Position numbers and translations under genes: made by a program. Below the pieces are notes generated by a model, which was not told the DNA's origin, did not search any database, and was given only the letters and a program-made list of their open reading frames with translations. From the NCBI GenBank assembly GCA_002347485.1, contig DDXM01000003.1, forward strand, positions 13,153 to 77,152: a stretch of 64,000 nucleotides of DNA, read 5' to 3'. Below, in pieces: positions 16,987 to 25,698 of the stretch; the first letter of the stretch is position 1, and the number at the start of each line of letters is the position of its first letter. This DNA is from Anaerolineaceae bacterium UBA2260 (lineage in GTDB: Bacteria; Chloroflexota; Anaerolineae; Anaerolineales; Anaerolineaceae).

Positions 16987-18168
16987 TCAGATCACTTTGA
17001 GCTTTTGCGCCACCTTCTCGAAGGCTGCCAATCCCTGGTCAAGGTCATCACGGTTGTGCGCGGCGGAGATCATCACGCGGATGCGCGCCTTACCCTGCGG
17101 GACAGTCGGGAATCCCAACGCCATCGCGAACACATTTTCGGCAAACAACTCACGGCTGAATCGCTGCGCCAGGGGGGCTTCGCCCAACATCACCGGCGTG
17201 ATCGGGGTGACGCTGTTGCCCGTGTTCAATCCCATCTCTTTCAATGCAGCTTTGAAGTAGCGTGCATTATCCCATAAACGATCGACCAGTTCGGTAGAGT
17301 CTTCCAGTAGATCCACCGCAGCGATGCAGGCTGCCACGTCCGCCGGCGGTGTGGCAGAGGAGAACAGGAACGGACGCCCGCGCTGGCGCACCCACTCAAT
17401 GACGCGCGCGTTACCGGCGACAATACCGCCGACCACCCCGAATGCCTTGGAGAGGGTGCCAACCTCCACATCCACTTTTCCGTGCAAGCTAAAGTGATCC
17501 ACGATACCGCGGCCACCGCGCCCCACGACTCCCTCGCCATGGGCGTCATCGACCATCAACATGATATCATAACGGTTGGTAATCTCGTAGATCTTATCCA
17601 ACGGCGCCATATCGCCGTCCATGCTGAACACCCCGTCCGTGATAACCAGCGCGCGGCGGTATGTACCTTCATTTTCCTTGATCACGCACTCCAGGTCAGC
17701 CACATCCGCATGCGCGTAGCGTTCGATGCGCGCACCGGAGAGCCGGCTTCCGTCGATGATGCTGGCGTGGTTCAACGCGTCGGAGATGATCAGATCCTCT
17801 TTGCCAACCAGCACTGGGATGACCGCGGTGTTGGCAGAGAAACCAGACTGCAGCACGATCGCGGCGTCAACGCCTTTGAACTTTGCCAACCTCTGTTCCA
17901 ACTCGGTGTGGATCTCCATCGTGCCGGCAATGGAACGCACCGCGCCCGGGCCGACCCCGTATTTCTTCAACGCGGCGCCGGCTGCTTCCACCAGTTTGGG
18001 GTGGTTGGCCAATCCAAGGTAATTGTTTGAACAGAAATTGAGCACCCGTTTGCCATCAACGATCAACCAGGCGCCCTGGGGTGAACCCAGTGTGCGGATG
18101 TGATTGTACAATCCAGCGGCTTTTAGCGCGTCAATTTCCTCACCAATCCAATCCAGTCTCTTGCCCAT
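16987..18168 (-). CDS. kbl: Glycine C-acetyltransferase (2-amino-3-ketobutyrate CoA ligase)
   Basis: 393 residues, against 398 in E. coli. The enzyme joins 2-amino-3-oxobutyrate and CoA into glycine and acetyl-CoA, using PLP, in threonine breakdown. Seen: [14 protein letters not shown], the [15 protein letters not shown] block, [10 protein letters not shown] and [12 protein letters not shown] with the PLP lysine at 241 (244 in E. coli). Start ATG at 18168 is set by GAGG five bases ahead; the upstream GTG overlaps that site. No threonine dehydrogenase gene is adjacent. Other alpha-oxoamine synthases such as BioF are possible, but the sequence and length fit Kbl better. Confidence 0.9.
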   Translation of the reverse strand: MGKRLDWIGEEIDALKAAGLYNHIRTLGSPQGAWLIVDGKRVLNFCSNNYLGLANHPKLVEAAGAALKKYGVGPGAVRSIAGTMEIHTELEQRLAKFKGVDAAIVLQSGFSANTAVIPVLVGKEDLIISDALNHASIIDGSRLSGARIERYAHADVADLECVIKENEGTYRRALVITDGVFSMDGDMAPLDKIYEITNRYDIMLMVDDAHGEGVVGRGGRGIVDHFSLHGKVDVEVGTLSKAFGVVGGIVAGNARVIEWVRQRGRPFLFSSATPPADVAACIAAVDLLEDSTELVDRLWDNARYFKAALKEMGLNTGNSVTPITPVMLGEAPLAQRFSRELFAENVFAMALGFPTVPQGKARIRVMISAAHNRDDLDQGLAAFEKVAQKLKVI

Positions 18169-18274
18169 ATACACCTCGTGTTTTTAAATTTGAATCACAG
18201 ATTAAATTCCCCAAAGCAAGTCCCGGGGTGTCTATAAAAACATTTCCTTCTCTACCTAAATAATCAAATTTCAT

Positions 18275-18338
18275 CCTCCGGCCTCTCCCCTGCCCCTCTC
18301 CATCTATGGATGGAGAAGTTCAGGGGGTAAGGTGAGGT
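18275..18338. repeat. Imperfect inverted repeat, REP-like palindrome
   Basis: A C/T-rich arm (CCTCTCCCCTGCCCCTCTCC) and a G/A-rich arm (AGGGGGTAAGGTGAGG) flank a perfect 8-bp core stem TCTCCATC / GATGGAGA (18297-18304 and 18309-18316). The form is that of the short palindromic elements found scattered between genes in many bacteria. The rest of 18175-18392 shows no gene. Only one copy is seen in this window. Confidence 0.55.
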
Positions 18339-18392
18339 TAGTTTAGCATCCATCTCTTTCGCTGCAGGCTGCGGTTAAACATCCTTTACCGA

Positions 18393-20027
18393 TTATACAT
18401 CCGCCTGATCATCCGCCAGGATGCCCAGCTCAGCGAGCAACCTGCGGATACCCTCCTGCTGCGCAGGCGTGATCAACAAGGTCTGCGGATTTAGTACTTC
18501 GAACTTAAACCTGGCGCCAGCCGCTTTGACCAATTCAGTGCAAGCAGATGGGTCCTTGAAACGTAAAAGGATGGCGTGTTCAAATCCGGCTTCTTTCCCG
18601 CGCTTCGTCCAGCGATCTGCCAGCCGTTTCAATTCCTCAGGCACAGTTCCGGGTTGTTCCTTCTCCAATAGTTGCAGCACCTGCTGGATATGGAGTCCCT
18701 GTTCCGCGGCCTTCCCCAGGGAAGCAACCGTCAGCAGGAACCGGGATTCCGTAGCAGAGGCGTGTGCCAACTCACCCATGCGCCCGACCTGGTAGCGGAT
18801 GAGACGCGACGTCCCCACCGGTAAGACGATGGTGCGCACATCCCTTACCCGGATCGATTTGGTTTCCGCTACGCCTGAGGATGAAGATTCACCATTGAGC
18901 ATCCCTCGCGTGAGGGGGGACAACTGGAACGCGGTGAACCTGCCTTCAGCGCTGCCTCGCGCCAGGCTCACAATGCCCAGCCAATGCAGCGGTCCGGTGA
19001 GTAGATAGTACAAAAGGGCGCCTTCCACTCGATCCCAGGACGCAAATCCGCTTAGATAAGCGCCGGTTTTTTTCTCGCGAATGAACCACGAATCATAGTC
19101 GCCAGCGGGGCGTTGAAAATCCGGGTTGACATCTTTTACAGTCGATATGAATGAGGAAATGCTCCACCAGGTACCCGCGTCGAGGGCACTGAGCATTTCT
19201 ATCACCATGGTACGCGGAACCAGTGGATCATTCTGCCAATTGCCGTCGCAGGTCAACCCCGGCAGCATCCTTAATTCATTGATTTCGCGTGCTGTGCGCC
19301 AGGACTGGAATAGCTGAAGTAGCGCCAAGTCGCGGGACGCGGAAAAGAAATCCTTCAGCGCGTCCACTTTCGGCTGACCATCTTTGGCCGTCAAACCTGC
19401 GCTCAGCAGCAGAGATTGCATGAACCAAAGGGGTTTTTCCCATGCAGTTATGACTTTTTCAGTCAGCACCCGCTGCATACGGTTGGCAGCCAGCAGGTCG
19501 GTCAATTGGTCCAGGATCGTGTCATCCGACCGGGAAACATGACGGGGTGATTGGTTCACCGCCGGGCGGATGGAAATCTTTACCTTCGGTCGGGTGGGAT
19601 TTTCAAAGAATGCCAACAATTCATCAGGAATGAAGGCAAATTCGACTGGTTCGCCCACGCCGCCGAAGAAAGCCCGACCGATCAAACCGCCGTACCAGAG
19701 GGTTTCAGAAATTGAAATTGGATGCCGATCAGGGTTTTCCCGTTCGCGGGCGGCTGCCCCCAGGTCGCGAATCTCTCCATTGCTGCGCGAAAATTCCGCC
19801 CACGTCTGGCGTCCACCTCTGCCGGCGAGATCCTGCCAGGCATCTTTAACCGTATCGTCCAATTCGTTCATCAATGCTTCGAAGCGGTCTTTTTGTATCA
19901 TACAGGCGAAAAGATCCGCCCTGGCTGATTGCGCGTCACGCTGGCTGATTTCCACTTCCCAGGCTCGGGAGATGCGTAATAGCAGGTCCAGGTCGTACTT
20001 TTCCAGGGTTGATTTAATGGACGGCAT
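18393..20027 (-). CDS. Helicase-associated XPB/Ssl2-N-like protein without a motor domain
   Basis: 544 residues. No Walker A or helicase motif is visible. The sequence has the feel of the XPB/Ssl2 N-terminal-like domain family (PF13625) of Chloroflexota and Actinobacteria: an alpha-helical first two thirds with repeated L-x-x-LL patterns, and a compact C-terminal part (FKVEVLNPQTLLI-like, here FKFEVLNPQTLLITP) that resembles the fold next to helicase motors. Function unknown; binding of nucleic acid is inferred only. ATG lies 6 bases after AAAGGAATT, and that ribosome-site segment is duplicated just upstream. Confidence 0.5.
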   Translation of the reverse strand: MPSIKSTLEKYDLDLLLRISRAWEVEISQRDAQSARADLFACMIQKDRFEALMNELDDTVKDAWQDLAGRGGRQTWAEFSRSNGEIRDLGAAARERENPDRHPISISETLWYGGLIGRAFFGGVGEPVEFAFIPDELLAFFENPTRPKVKISIRPAVNQSPRHVSRSDDTILDQLTDLLAANRMQRVLTEKVITAWEKPLWFMQSLLLSAGLTAKDGQPKVDALKDFFSASRDLALLQLFQSWRTAREINELRMLPGLTCDGNWQNDPLVPRTMVIEMLSALDAGTWWSISSFISTVKDVNPDFQRPAGDYDSWFIREKKTGAYLSGFASWDRVEGALLYYLLTGPLHWLGIVSLARGSAEGRFTAFQLSPLTRGMLNGESSSSGVAETKSIRVRDVRTIVLPVGTSRLIRYQVGRMGELAHASATESRFLLTVASLGKAAEQGLHIQQVLQLLEKEQPGTVPEELKRLADRWTKRGKEAGFEHAILLRFKDPSACTELVKAAGARFKFEVLNPQTLLITPAQQEGIRRLLAELGILADDQADV

Positions 20028-20056
20028 AGAATTCCTTTACAATAGAATTCCTTTAA
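20025..20056 (-). repeat. Duplicated 13-base segment at a ribosome binding site
   Basis: TAGAATTCCTTTA on the + strand occurs twice in tandem with a 3-base gap, once touching the start codon of the - strand gene. On the mRNA this gives two AAAGGAATTCTA copies in a row, the nearer one acting as the Shine-Dalgarno site. Confidence 0.6.
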
Positions 20057-20123
20057 TAAACAGGCGCAAGGAGATTATACTAAACTTGATCAACGTTGGT
20101 CATCAGGTAAACAAAAGCATCAA

Positions 20124-20151
20124 TTGACCTCACTCGGTCTTGATGTATAAT
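20124..20151 (+). promoter_or_regulatory. Strong sigma-70-type promoter for the PATAN/GTPase genes
   Basis: TTGACC (20124-20129), a 16-base spacer and TATAAT (20146-20151). Start of transcription would be near 20158, about 29 bases before the ATG at 20187. It points away from the divergent 544-residue gene. Confidence 0.75.
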
Positions 20152-20186
20152 CTTATGAATGCAGTTCATTCCCTAAGGGTCAGCGG

Positions 20187-21002
20187 ATGTCATTAAAAGG
20201 TTTCCTTAAGGATTTTTCATTTACGCAATTATTAAATCTGGTCAACCTGGCTAACAAGTCTGGCGCTCTTTATATTGAAAAGCCAGGGATCTCATGCCGG
20301 GCGGTATTCCATAACGGGAAACTCACCTATTTCGAATCCACCGGAGAAAAAGCCTCGCTGCTGAAGACGATTACCGATCATCAATTGATCACCGCTTCGC
20401 AACACCGCTTGCTCAAGGAGCGCTTGGCAGGAATGAACGACCAGGAAGCCGGAATTTACCTGGTGAACGCCGGTTATGCCACGCTCGACCAGATCCTGAA
20501 CGTTCTGGAAAAGGAATACGCCAGCCAGTTGCGCCCACTTTTCTCCTGGACGGACGGCTTTTTCCGCTTCGAAGCCGGCGAGATGCCGCCCGAGGAGCGC
20601 ATCCCGGTGCGATTAAATCTCGAAAATCTGATCCTTGAAGGTGCGCGTGAACTCGAGGAGATCGAAGAACTCCGGTCAGAGATCCCCAGCCTCGAGATGA
20701 CGCTTAAATTTACGGATCGCCCGGGCACGGATCTGAGCCGCGTCAATTTAAACTCAACCGAGTGGAGGGTGATTTCCTACGTCAACCCCAAGAACAGTAT
20801 CCAGCAGATCGCTGCCACCACCAACCTGGATGAGATCGAGATCCGGCGAGTAGTGTACACGCTGCTGCAAGCAGGACTGGTCGAGATTGTGCGTCCTGGC
20901 GGTAAACCAGTAGCGTTGCCCAGCACATCCCTTCCGGTCAATATGCCGACCGAAAACCGTCCATTAATCAAACGCTTGATCGACCGCATTCGCTCGATTT
21001 GA
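20187..21002 (+). CDS. PATAN (DUF4388) domain protein
   Basis: 271 residues. The N-terminal 90 residues match the PATAN/DUF4388 pattern (MSLKGFLKDFSFTQLLNLVN, SGALYIEKPG, AVFHNGKLTYFES), a signalling domain often next to receiver domains and Ras-like GTPases. A C-terminal stretch of about 75 residues (LNSTEWRVISYVNPKNSIQQ, VVYTLLQAGLVEIV) looks like a winged helix and may be a second DUF4388-associated module. It has its own promoter and is followed 20 bases later by a small GTPase, so it probably acts as partner or regulator of that GTPase. Confidence 0.75.
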   Translation: MSLKGFLKDFSFTQLLNLVNLANKSGALYIEKPGISCRAVFHNGKLTYFESTGEKASLLKTITDHQLITASQHRLLKERLAGMNDQEAGIYLVNAGYATLDQILNVLEKEYASQLRPLFSWTDGFFRFEAGEMPPEERIPVRLNLENLILEGARELEEIEELRSEIPSLEMTLKFTDRPGTDLSRVNLNSTEWRVISYVNPKNSIQQIAATTNLDEIEIRRVVYTLLQAGLVEIVRPGGKPVALPSTSLPVNMPTENRPLIKRLIDRIRSI

Positions 21003-21022
21003 AATCTTCAGAGGAATTATAG

Positions 21023-21583
21023 ATGCAGACTCAGACGGTAAAAATCGTAATTACAGGGCCATTCAATGCGGGGAAGACAGAATTTATTCGATCCGTGAGT
21101 GAGATCGATGTCGTTTCAACAGAACGGAAGATCACTTCAGCTCCTGAAAAGGTAAAGGAAACTACAACCGTCGCCATGGATTTCGGCAGGATCACCGTCG
21201 ACAACGACCTGGTACTGTTCCTCTTTGGCACGCCGGGGCAAAAACGCTTCGATTTTATGTGGGAAATCCTTTCCGAAGGCATGCTGGGGTTCATCGTCAT
21301 GGTGGATAGCGCCCGCCCGGAAACCTTTCGCGAAGCACGCAGCATTCTGGAGACTTTCCATGCCTACGCCCCCACGCCTTACCTTGTCGCAGCCAACAAA
21401 CAGGACCTGTATGACGCCTGGGATGTGGAGGACATACGCGTAGCGTTGAGGCTTGACTCATCGGTGAAGATCCTGCCATGTACCGCGACAAAAAAGAGTT
21501 CAGTGAAAAATGTGCTTCTCGAGTTGCTTTACAGCATCCTCGCTGAGATGGACAAGCACGAAACCCCGCAGGAACTACCGTAA
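21023..21583 (+). CDS. Small Ras/MglA-like GTPase
   Basis: 186 residues. The P-loop GPFNAGKT is at 12-19, the G3 box reads GTPGQ at 69-73 in place of the usual DxxGQ, and NKQD at 125-128 gives guanine specificity. These are the marks of the bacterial Arf/MglA-type GTPases, which act as polarity or signalling switches with roadblock/LC7 or PATAN partners. It lacks a lipid anchor. It lies between the PATAN protein and a V4R-like protein, all in one direction, which points to a three-part signalling unit. The Asp of the Walker B motif replaced by Thr70 is normal in this subfamily. Confidence 0.88.
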   Translation: MQTQTVKIVITGPFNAGKTEFIRSVSEIDVVSTERKITSAPEKVKETTTVAMDFGRITVDNDLVLFLFGTPGQKRFDFMWEILSEGMLGFIVMVDSARPETFREARSILETFHAYAPTPYLVAANKQDLYDAWDVEDIRVALRLDSSVKILPCTATKKSSVKNVLLELLYSILAEMDKHETPQELP

Positions 21584-21597
21584 TAACGGTCTGGTCG

Positions 21598-22113
21598 ATG
21601 AACGAAAATCACCCTCCTGTATTTTCTTTGGATTTCGAGACCCTTAGCCTGGCTGAATTGCTGGGAAGTGGAGATGTGCCCGAGTTTCTGCGCCAGCTTG
21701 CACAAAACCCGCAGGCGTTGATCGTGCGGGGTATGCTCCACCGCGCGGGTAGAGCCGGGTTTTATCATTGGGTGGAGCAGTATCGAGACATAATCGGCTG
21801 GGATGAGCGGGCTTTCCGCCACTCACCTGTTAAAACGAAGATCTCTATCGGGCTGGGCAAGATATGTGAGATCGTTGGCAATGAAAAGGGTTTCAAACTT
21901 CAGCTGCAAGAGGATTCCACTCACTGGCTGATTGAAATTCAATCTCAACCTGGTAGCAGTCTGCAATATAGCGACTACCTGGCCGGGCTTGTGCAGGAGT
22001 TTTGCAGTTGGGCGGGATTGGGTAAATTCTACCGGGTGAAACTGGATGGTGAAAACAATGCAGAGCGTAAGACCAGGCAAATCATCTTGCTCAAAGATCC
22101 CATCGATGACTGA
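21598..22113 (+). CDS. V4R-like protein, function unknown
   Basis: 171 residues, no signal or membrane segment. I read a likely V4R-type fold (4-vinyl reductase/small-molecule-binding): LHRAGRAGFYHWVEQY as the first helix, a central region KICEIVGNEKGFKLQLQ, and LAGLVQEFCSWAGLGKFYRV where the G-x-C-x-F-x-V end normally lies. The usual zinc-binding Cys pattern is not complete. Assignment is from pattern memory only. It follows the GTPase by 14 bases and lacks a ribosome site, which suggests translational coupling. It may sense a ligand for the PATAN/GTPase unit. Confidence 0.4.
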   Translation: MNENHPPVFSLDFETLSLAELLGSGDVPEFLRQLAQNPQALIVRGMLHRAGRAGFYHWVEQYRDIIGWDERAFRHSPVKTKISIGLGKICEIVGNEKGFKLQLQEDSTHWLIEIQSQPGSSLQYSDYLAGLVQEFCSWAGLGKFYRVKLDGENNAERKTRQIILLKDPIDD

Positions 22114-22143
22114 ACATTTCAGCAGGAAAGTTAGGTCGCTAGC

Positions 22144-22701
22144 ATGACAAATGAGATATTCATCTGCGTTGACGTGGAAACCGCCGGGCCGTATCCCGCC
22201 AGGTATGCGATGTTGTCGATCGGGGCGTGCCTGGTGACCGACATCGGTAACACTTTCTATGTAGAATTGAAACCCGACCGTGACGACGCACAAACCGAAG
22301 CGCTGGCCATCTCCGGCTTGAACCTTGAACACCTGCGTGAAACCGGTCAGGAACCCGCTGCAGCCATGGCGTCCTTTGCGGATTGGATTCATAGTGTTGC
22401 ACCTGGTGACACCCGCCCGGTTTTCGTTGCTTTCAACGCCCCCTTCGATTGGATGTTCGTAAACGATTATTTTCTGCGTTACCTGGGGGAAAACCCCTTC
22501 GGTCACAGCGCGCTGGACATCAAGGCGTATTTCATGGGTCAGCAAGGGGTTGATTGGTCTGAAACCTCCATGCCGCACATTTCCCGCCACTTCCTGGAGG
22601 AAGTTCGCCTCACACATAACGCGCTGCGCGACGCTCAGGATCAGGCGGAAATCTTTCGCAAGATCCTCAAATTAAACCCAAGATTCAATTTATCAGAATA
22701 A
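22144..22701 (+). CDS. DEDDh 3'-5' exonuclease (DnaQ-like)
   Basis: 185 residues. Exo I motif FICVDVETAGPYP gives the D-x-E pair; FVAFNAPFDWMFV is Exo II with Asn-Ala-x-x-Asp; and LTHNALRDAQDQAEIF is Exo III with the His and Asp of the DEDDh class. Such enzymes degrade or proofread DNA or RNA 3' ends. It stands alone rather than fused to a polymerase or a helicase, so it could be a nuclease of repair or RNA turnover rather than the proofreading subunit. It has SD GGAAAG 13 bases upstream, and may belong to the preceding transcription unit. Confidence 0.82.
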   Translation: MTNEIFICVDVETAGPYPARYAMLSIGACLVTDIGNTFYVELKPDRDDAQTEALAISGLNLEHLRETGQEPAAAMASFADWIHSVAPGDTRPVFVAFNAPFDWMFVNDYFLRYLGENPFGHSALDIKAYFMGQQGVDWSETSMPHISRHFLEEVRLTHNALRDAQDQAEIFRKILKLNPRFNLSE

Positions 22702-22732
22702 TTGATCGTTCCACGCAAATATTTGCTATACT
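22702..22732 (+). promoter_or_regulatory. Extended -10 promoter
   Basis: TTGATC (22702-22707), a 19-base spacer and TATACT (22727-22732) preceded by TGC, an extended -10 element. It lies directly after the exonuclease stop and 45 bases before the next ATG, which has a strong AAAGGAG site. Confidence 0.6.
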
Positions 22733-22776
22733 GATGCATAATTGCAGACCTTTTTTATCTAAATAAAGGAGAAATT

Positions 22777-24108
22777 ATGGCGCAGTCGGGCAAGTCGAAA
22801 TACGAAGACCTCCAAAGGATCATGGAGTCAGCCCAACGCCTCGGTATCGAGGTGGGCGAAGAGGAAGCCATGCAATGGTTAACCAGCATGGCCGCGTACA
22901 AGGGCAGCAGTCAAATCTCGATGGATACGCGCGCCGGGGTGTTCGGGCACAACATCACCATGCTGGACTTCAGCGATAAAGACCTGGATTATTTCAAGCG
23001 CGTGGGTAAGATCGTCGAGTTTGATGACATTCCTGGTCAGGTGGAGACGGCACTCGCGCTTTCCGGTTCTTCAGCGCAGTCCAAGATCCAGTCCTACCCC
23101 GGTGACTGCGATTATTTCGAACGCATCAACATCATCGCACCCTCCCGCGAAGAAGCTTGCGGCATCTTGGCGAAGATCATGCGTGAAAAAGCGTTAGCCA
23201 CGCTGCAGGGTCCAAACTTTCAGTTGATCGAAGTAAAGTTCGGCGAGCACCCGCGGGATATGGTGATTGACGGTCGCGAAGTGCGCGCGGGTTCGCCGAT
23301 CTCCTGGCACCCGGGAGAGATCAAAGCCGGTAAAATTGATGGGTTTACCAAAGAAGGAGAAACGGTCGAAATAAAGTGGGATGAGATCAAACTAAACCCT
23401 GGGTGGTGCAAGCTGGATTGGGTGGTGGCTGATTCCGTCCGTAAGCAGCTTGCCAATGCCAGCAACATGCTGGACGTGACCTGGGAATCTCCGGATGGTG
23501 AGATTACCCCCCTGGATGGATTTCTCGATCCGTATTTCCAGGAGGTTTACCTGGATGTTGCCTCTGTTCCAATCTTCTCAAAACTAGCCCAGCATGTTTC
23601 TTCCGACGCGCTGGATGATTATGTCTCCGCGCTCGAACGGGAGGTGTACAAGTACCTGACCAAGGACATCAACTACGGCAAGGTCGCCAAGCGCATGTAT
23701 AACATTTTCCGCCTGACAGGCAAGTACGAAGAAGCCGCGTTCCTGCGTGAACTGTTTGATGAACCGGCGACTATCCTGTACCAGATCTGGTCGCTCATCC
23801 GCACGATCGATGACGCCTACATACCCGGTTCCTCAATCACAAATGAACAGATGGTGGCATCCACCGATAATCTCATCATCGAGGTGATCCGCGCACTCGA
23901 GGGGGATGAAGAAACCGAGATCGTTAAACACCTGCTCCACCTGCGCACCGCGCTGGCACAACCGGAAGCCCGCGACCAGCTCACTGCCGAGGCAGAAGCT
24001 GCCCGGGCGCGCGTGATCAACATTGTCAATAACTTTTTCTATGAAAGACTGGTGTCCATGCCCACAATCAGGGGATACATGGATGAAGTTCAAAGTCACA
24101 AAACATAA
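22777..24108 (+). CDS. Uncharacterised 443-residue soluble protein
   Basis: I do not recognise this family. There is no signal peptide or membrane helix. The N-terminal 50 residues look helical (EDLQRIMESAQRLGIEVGEEE). Around residue 109 PGDCDYFERINIIAP has an acidic D-x-D flanked by strands, and later come GSPISWHPGEIKAGKIDGF and WDEIKLNPGWCKLDWVV, giving a mixed alpha/beta core somewhat like a nucleotidyltransferase fold, then a mainly helical C-terminal half (KDINYGKVAKRMYNIF). The strong promoter and ribosome site and length suggest a conserved, well-expressed protein. A nucleotidyltransferase role is only a guess. Confidence 0.7.
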   Translation: MAQSGKSKYEDLQRIMESAQRLGIEVGEEEAMQWLTSMAAYKGSSQISMDTRAGVFGHNITMLDFSDKDLDYFKRVGKIVEFDDIPGQVETALALSGSSAQSKIQSYPGDCDYFERINIIAPSREEACGILAKIMREKALATLQGPNFQLIEVKFGEHPRDMVIDGREVRAGSPISWHPGEIKAGKIDGFTKEGETVEIKWDEIKLNPGWCKLDWVVADSVRKQLANASNMLDVTWESPDGEITPLDGFLDPYFQEVYLDVASVPIFSKLAQHVSSDALDDYVSALEREVYKYLTKDINYGKVAKRMYNIFRLTGKYEEAAFLRELFDEPATILYQIWSLIRTIDDAYIPGSSITNEQMVASTDNLIIEVIRALEGDEETEIVKHLLHLRTALAQPEARDQLTAEAEAARARVINIVNNFFYERLVSMPTIRGYMDEVQSHKT

Positions 24109-24370
24109 CGCATAAACGATTACCCCTTTCCTGCTTGAAAATTTTTAAAAAACATTTGGGGGAAAGTTTTTTATATAATTCACTGATTTTTTTGATATAG
24201 AAGTTGAACAATATTGATTAAAATATTCACTCGCAACAGTAGTTGAGTTGCTTCTTTCAAATAGATCTCGGATTTCAGTTAAATACAAATTTAAAAGATA
24301 CGGTTTTCTCTTCGGGAAGGTTGAATGTTAGTCCTTCATTACGACAAATCCATGGACACTAGGCCACGAT
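24109..24370. other. AT-rich intergenic region without a gene
   Basis: 262 bases between convergent genes. It is markedly AT-rich compared with the coding sequence and has no convincing start codon with ribosome site. No strong hairpin followed by a T-run is seen, so the end of transcription of either neighbour cannot be placed. Confidence 0.5.
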
Positions 24371-25615
24371 CTAATCCACCCATTTGGGCATAGGCGGTTG
24401 TCTGCTTCGTTCATAGAGAAGTGTCAAACCGCTGCCATCCGCGTAAACCGCATATACTGTGAAATTTCTACGCAACAAAGGCCCATAAGAGTCCATAAAG
24501 AGCAGCATGCTGCCATCCTTTGACCACGCAGGTTCCATTTTTAGCTGAGTTGTAGAGGTGGTGATCTGTTGGATCTCACTGCCATCAGGATTCATTGTGA
24601 AAATCTCACTGGTCACTCCGTCCTCAAGCAGCCCTACGAAAGTGATCCGGCTGCCATCTGGGGTCCATGTCGCGTCAGCTTTATAATTTGGGGCACCTGC
24701 ATTCATGGACCATTCGGCAGTATAGAGGACCTTCGAGTATGATCCATCCGCCATGGCGAAGCAAAGACCCTGGTAGGTGGTAAAGACATCGACTTCATCC
24801 GGCTTTTCCAATAGTCCTGCGCAATTAAAAGTGATTTGATTCCCATCGGGCGACCATTGCGGATAGGAAGGTGATCCCAACCCTTCAGGCATGGGTAAAT
24901 AGACCGTCCCGCCCGAGGTGATGTCCTTAACCACAATACTGGTTTGTGAGGAAGAACCGCCAAAATTCGCCAGTTCTTCGTCAGACATAAACTTTCCGGA
25001 GCGAAAGGCGATACGCGTACCATCCGGAGACCAAACTGGTTCGACGTCAAAATTCGAGCTCGCGGATAAATTGAATAATCCTGAACCATCGGCATTGACC
25101 ACAAAGATATCACGATCATGTCCGTTGCTGGTCATATCAGACATAAAAAGTAGTTGGCTGCCATCCGGAGACCAGGCCGGGTTGAAATCATTCTGGCTGT
25201 GAGCAACTAATTTATGAGCTTCACTTCCATCAAAACGCATGATATATATATCCGCGCTGTTCTCGGTTTCCACATTAGTCTCATAGGCAACCCATTGCCC
25301 ATCAGAAGAAATATCGTATGTGCCTTCCAAATTCTCATTACTGGTCATTCGGTTTAGCGATGAACCATCGGTGTTGATGGTATAGAGATGAAAATCACTG
25401 CTAATCACGCCAATCTTCTTTACAGGCCTAGCCGTGGCAGTCGGCTGCGGTGTAAATGTGGGTTCGGGGGTCGGGCTGGCAGCCGCAACAGTCTGCTCAA
25501 CTCCCTGTTGCACAAGTGTAGCTAGAACGTTTGCATCCTGCGATATTTGATCTGATTTTGGACCGCAGGCAGCCAACAATAAACTAACAATGACAACAGA
25601 AAGTACATTACGCAT
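24371..25615 (-). CDS. TolB-like beta-propeller lipoprotein
   Basis: 414 residues. N-terminal lipoprotein signal with lipobox LLLAAC at residues 12-17, then a Thr/Pro-rich spacer (SPTPEPTFTPQPTATARP) to about residue 66. The rest repeats a propeller motif six times: SSDGQWVAYE, SPDGSQLLF, SPDGTRIAF, SPDGNQITF, TPDGSRITF and SKDGSMLLF. This is the WD40-like beta-propeller of the TolB C-terminal domain. The role is unknown; such proteins usually bind ligand or protein at the cell surface. ATG has a GGAGG site 8 bases upstream and a promoter lies further out. Confidence 0.85.
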   Translation of the reverse strand: MRNVLSVVIVSLLLAACGPKSDQISQDANVLATLVQQGVEQTVAAASPTPEPTFTPQPTATARPVKKIGVISSDFHLYTINTDGSSLNRMTSNENLEGTYDISSDGQWVAYETNVETENSADIYIMRFDGSEAHKLVAHSQNDFNPAWSPDGSQLLFMSDMTSNGHDRDIFVVNADGSGLFNLSASSNFDVEPVWSPDGTRIAFRSGKFMSDEELANFGGSSSQTSIVVKDITSGGTVYLPMPEGLGSPSYPQWSPDGNQITFNCAGLLEKPDEVDVFTTYQGLCFAMADGSYSKVLYTAEWSMNAGAPNYKADATWTPDGSRITFVGLLEDGVTSEIFTMNPDGSEIQQITTSTTQLKMEPAWSKDGSMLLFMDSYGPLLRRNFTVYAVYADGSGLTLLYERSRQPPMPKWVD

Positions 25616-25669
25616 AATGAATTCCCTCCGTTGAGGAATATTGATTTGTCATTCGGTTTGTCTACCCCT

Positions 25670-25698
25670 AGCATACTCTTGCTGAATATTTTCGGCAA
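25670..25698 (-). promoter_or_regulatory. Promoter for the TolB-like lipoprotein
   Basis: On the - strand TTGCCG (25698-25693), 17 bases, then TATGCT (25675-25670), about 50 bases before the ATG at 25615. Confidence 0.5.

Noticed and set aside
17482..18030. 182-codon + strand open frame
   Set aside because: Antisense to kbl; low-complexity translation and no start signals.
16987..18168. BioF (8-amino-7-oxononanoate synthase) instead of Kbl
   Set aside because: Length, PLP lysine position (241 against 244 in E. coli Kbl) and absence of biotin genes favour Kbl.
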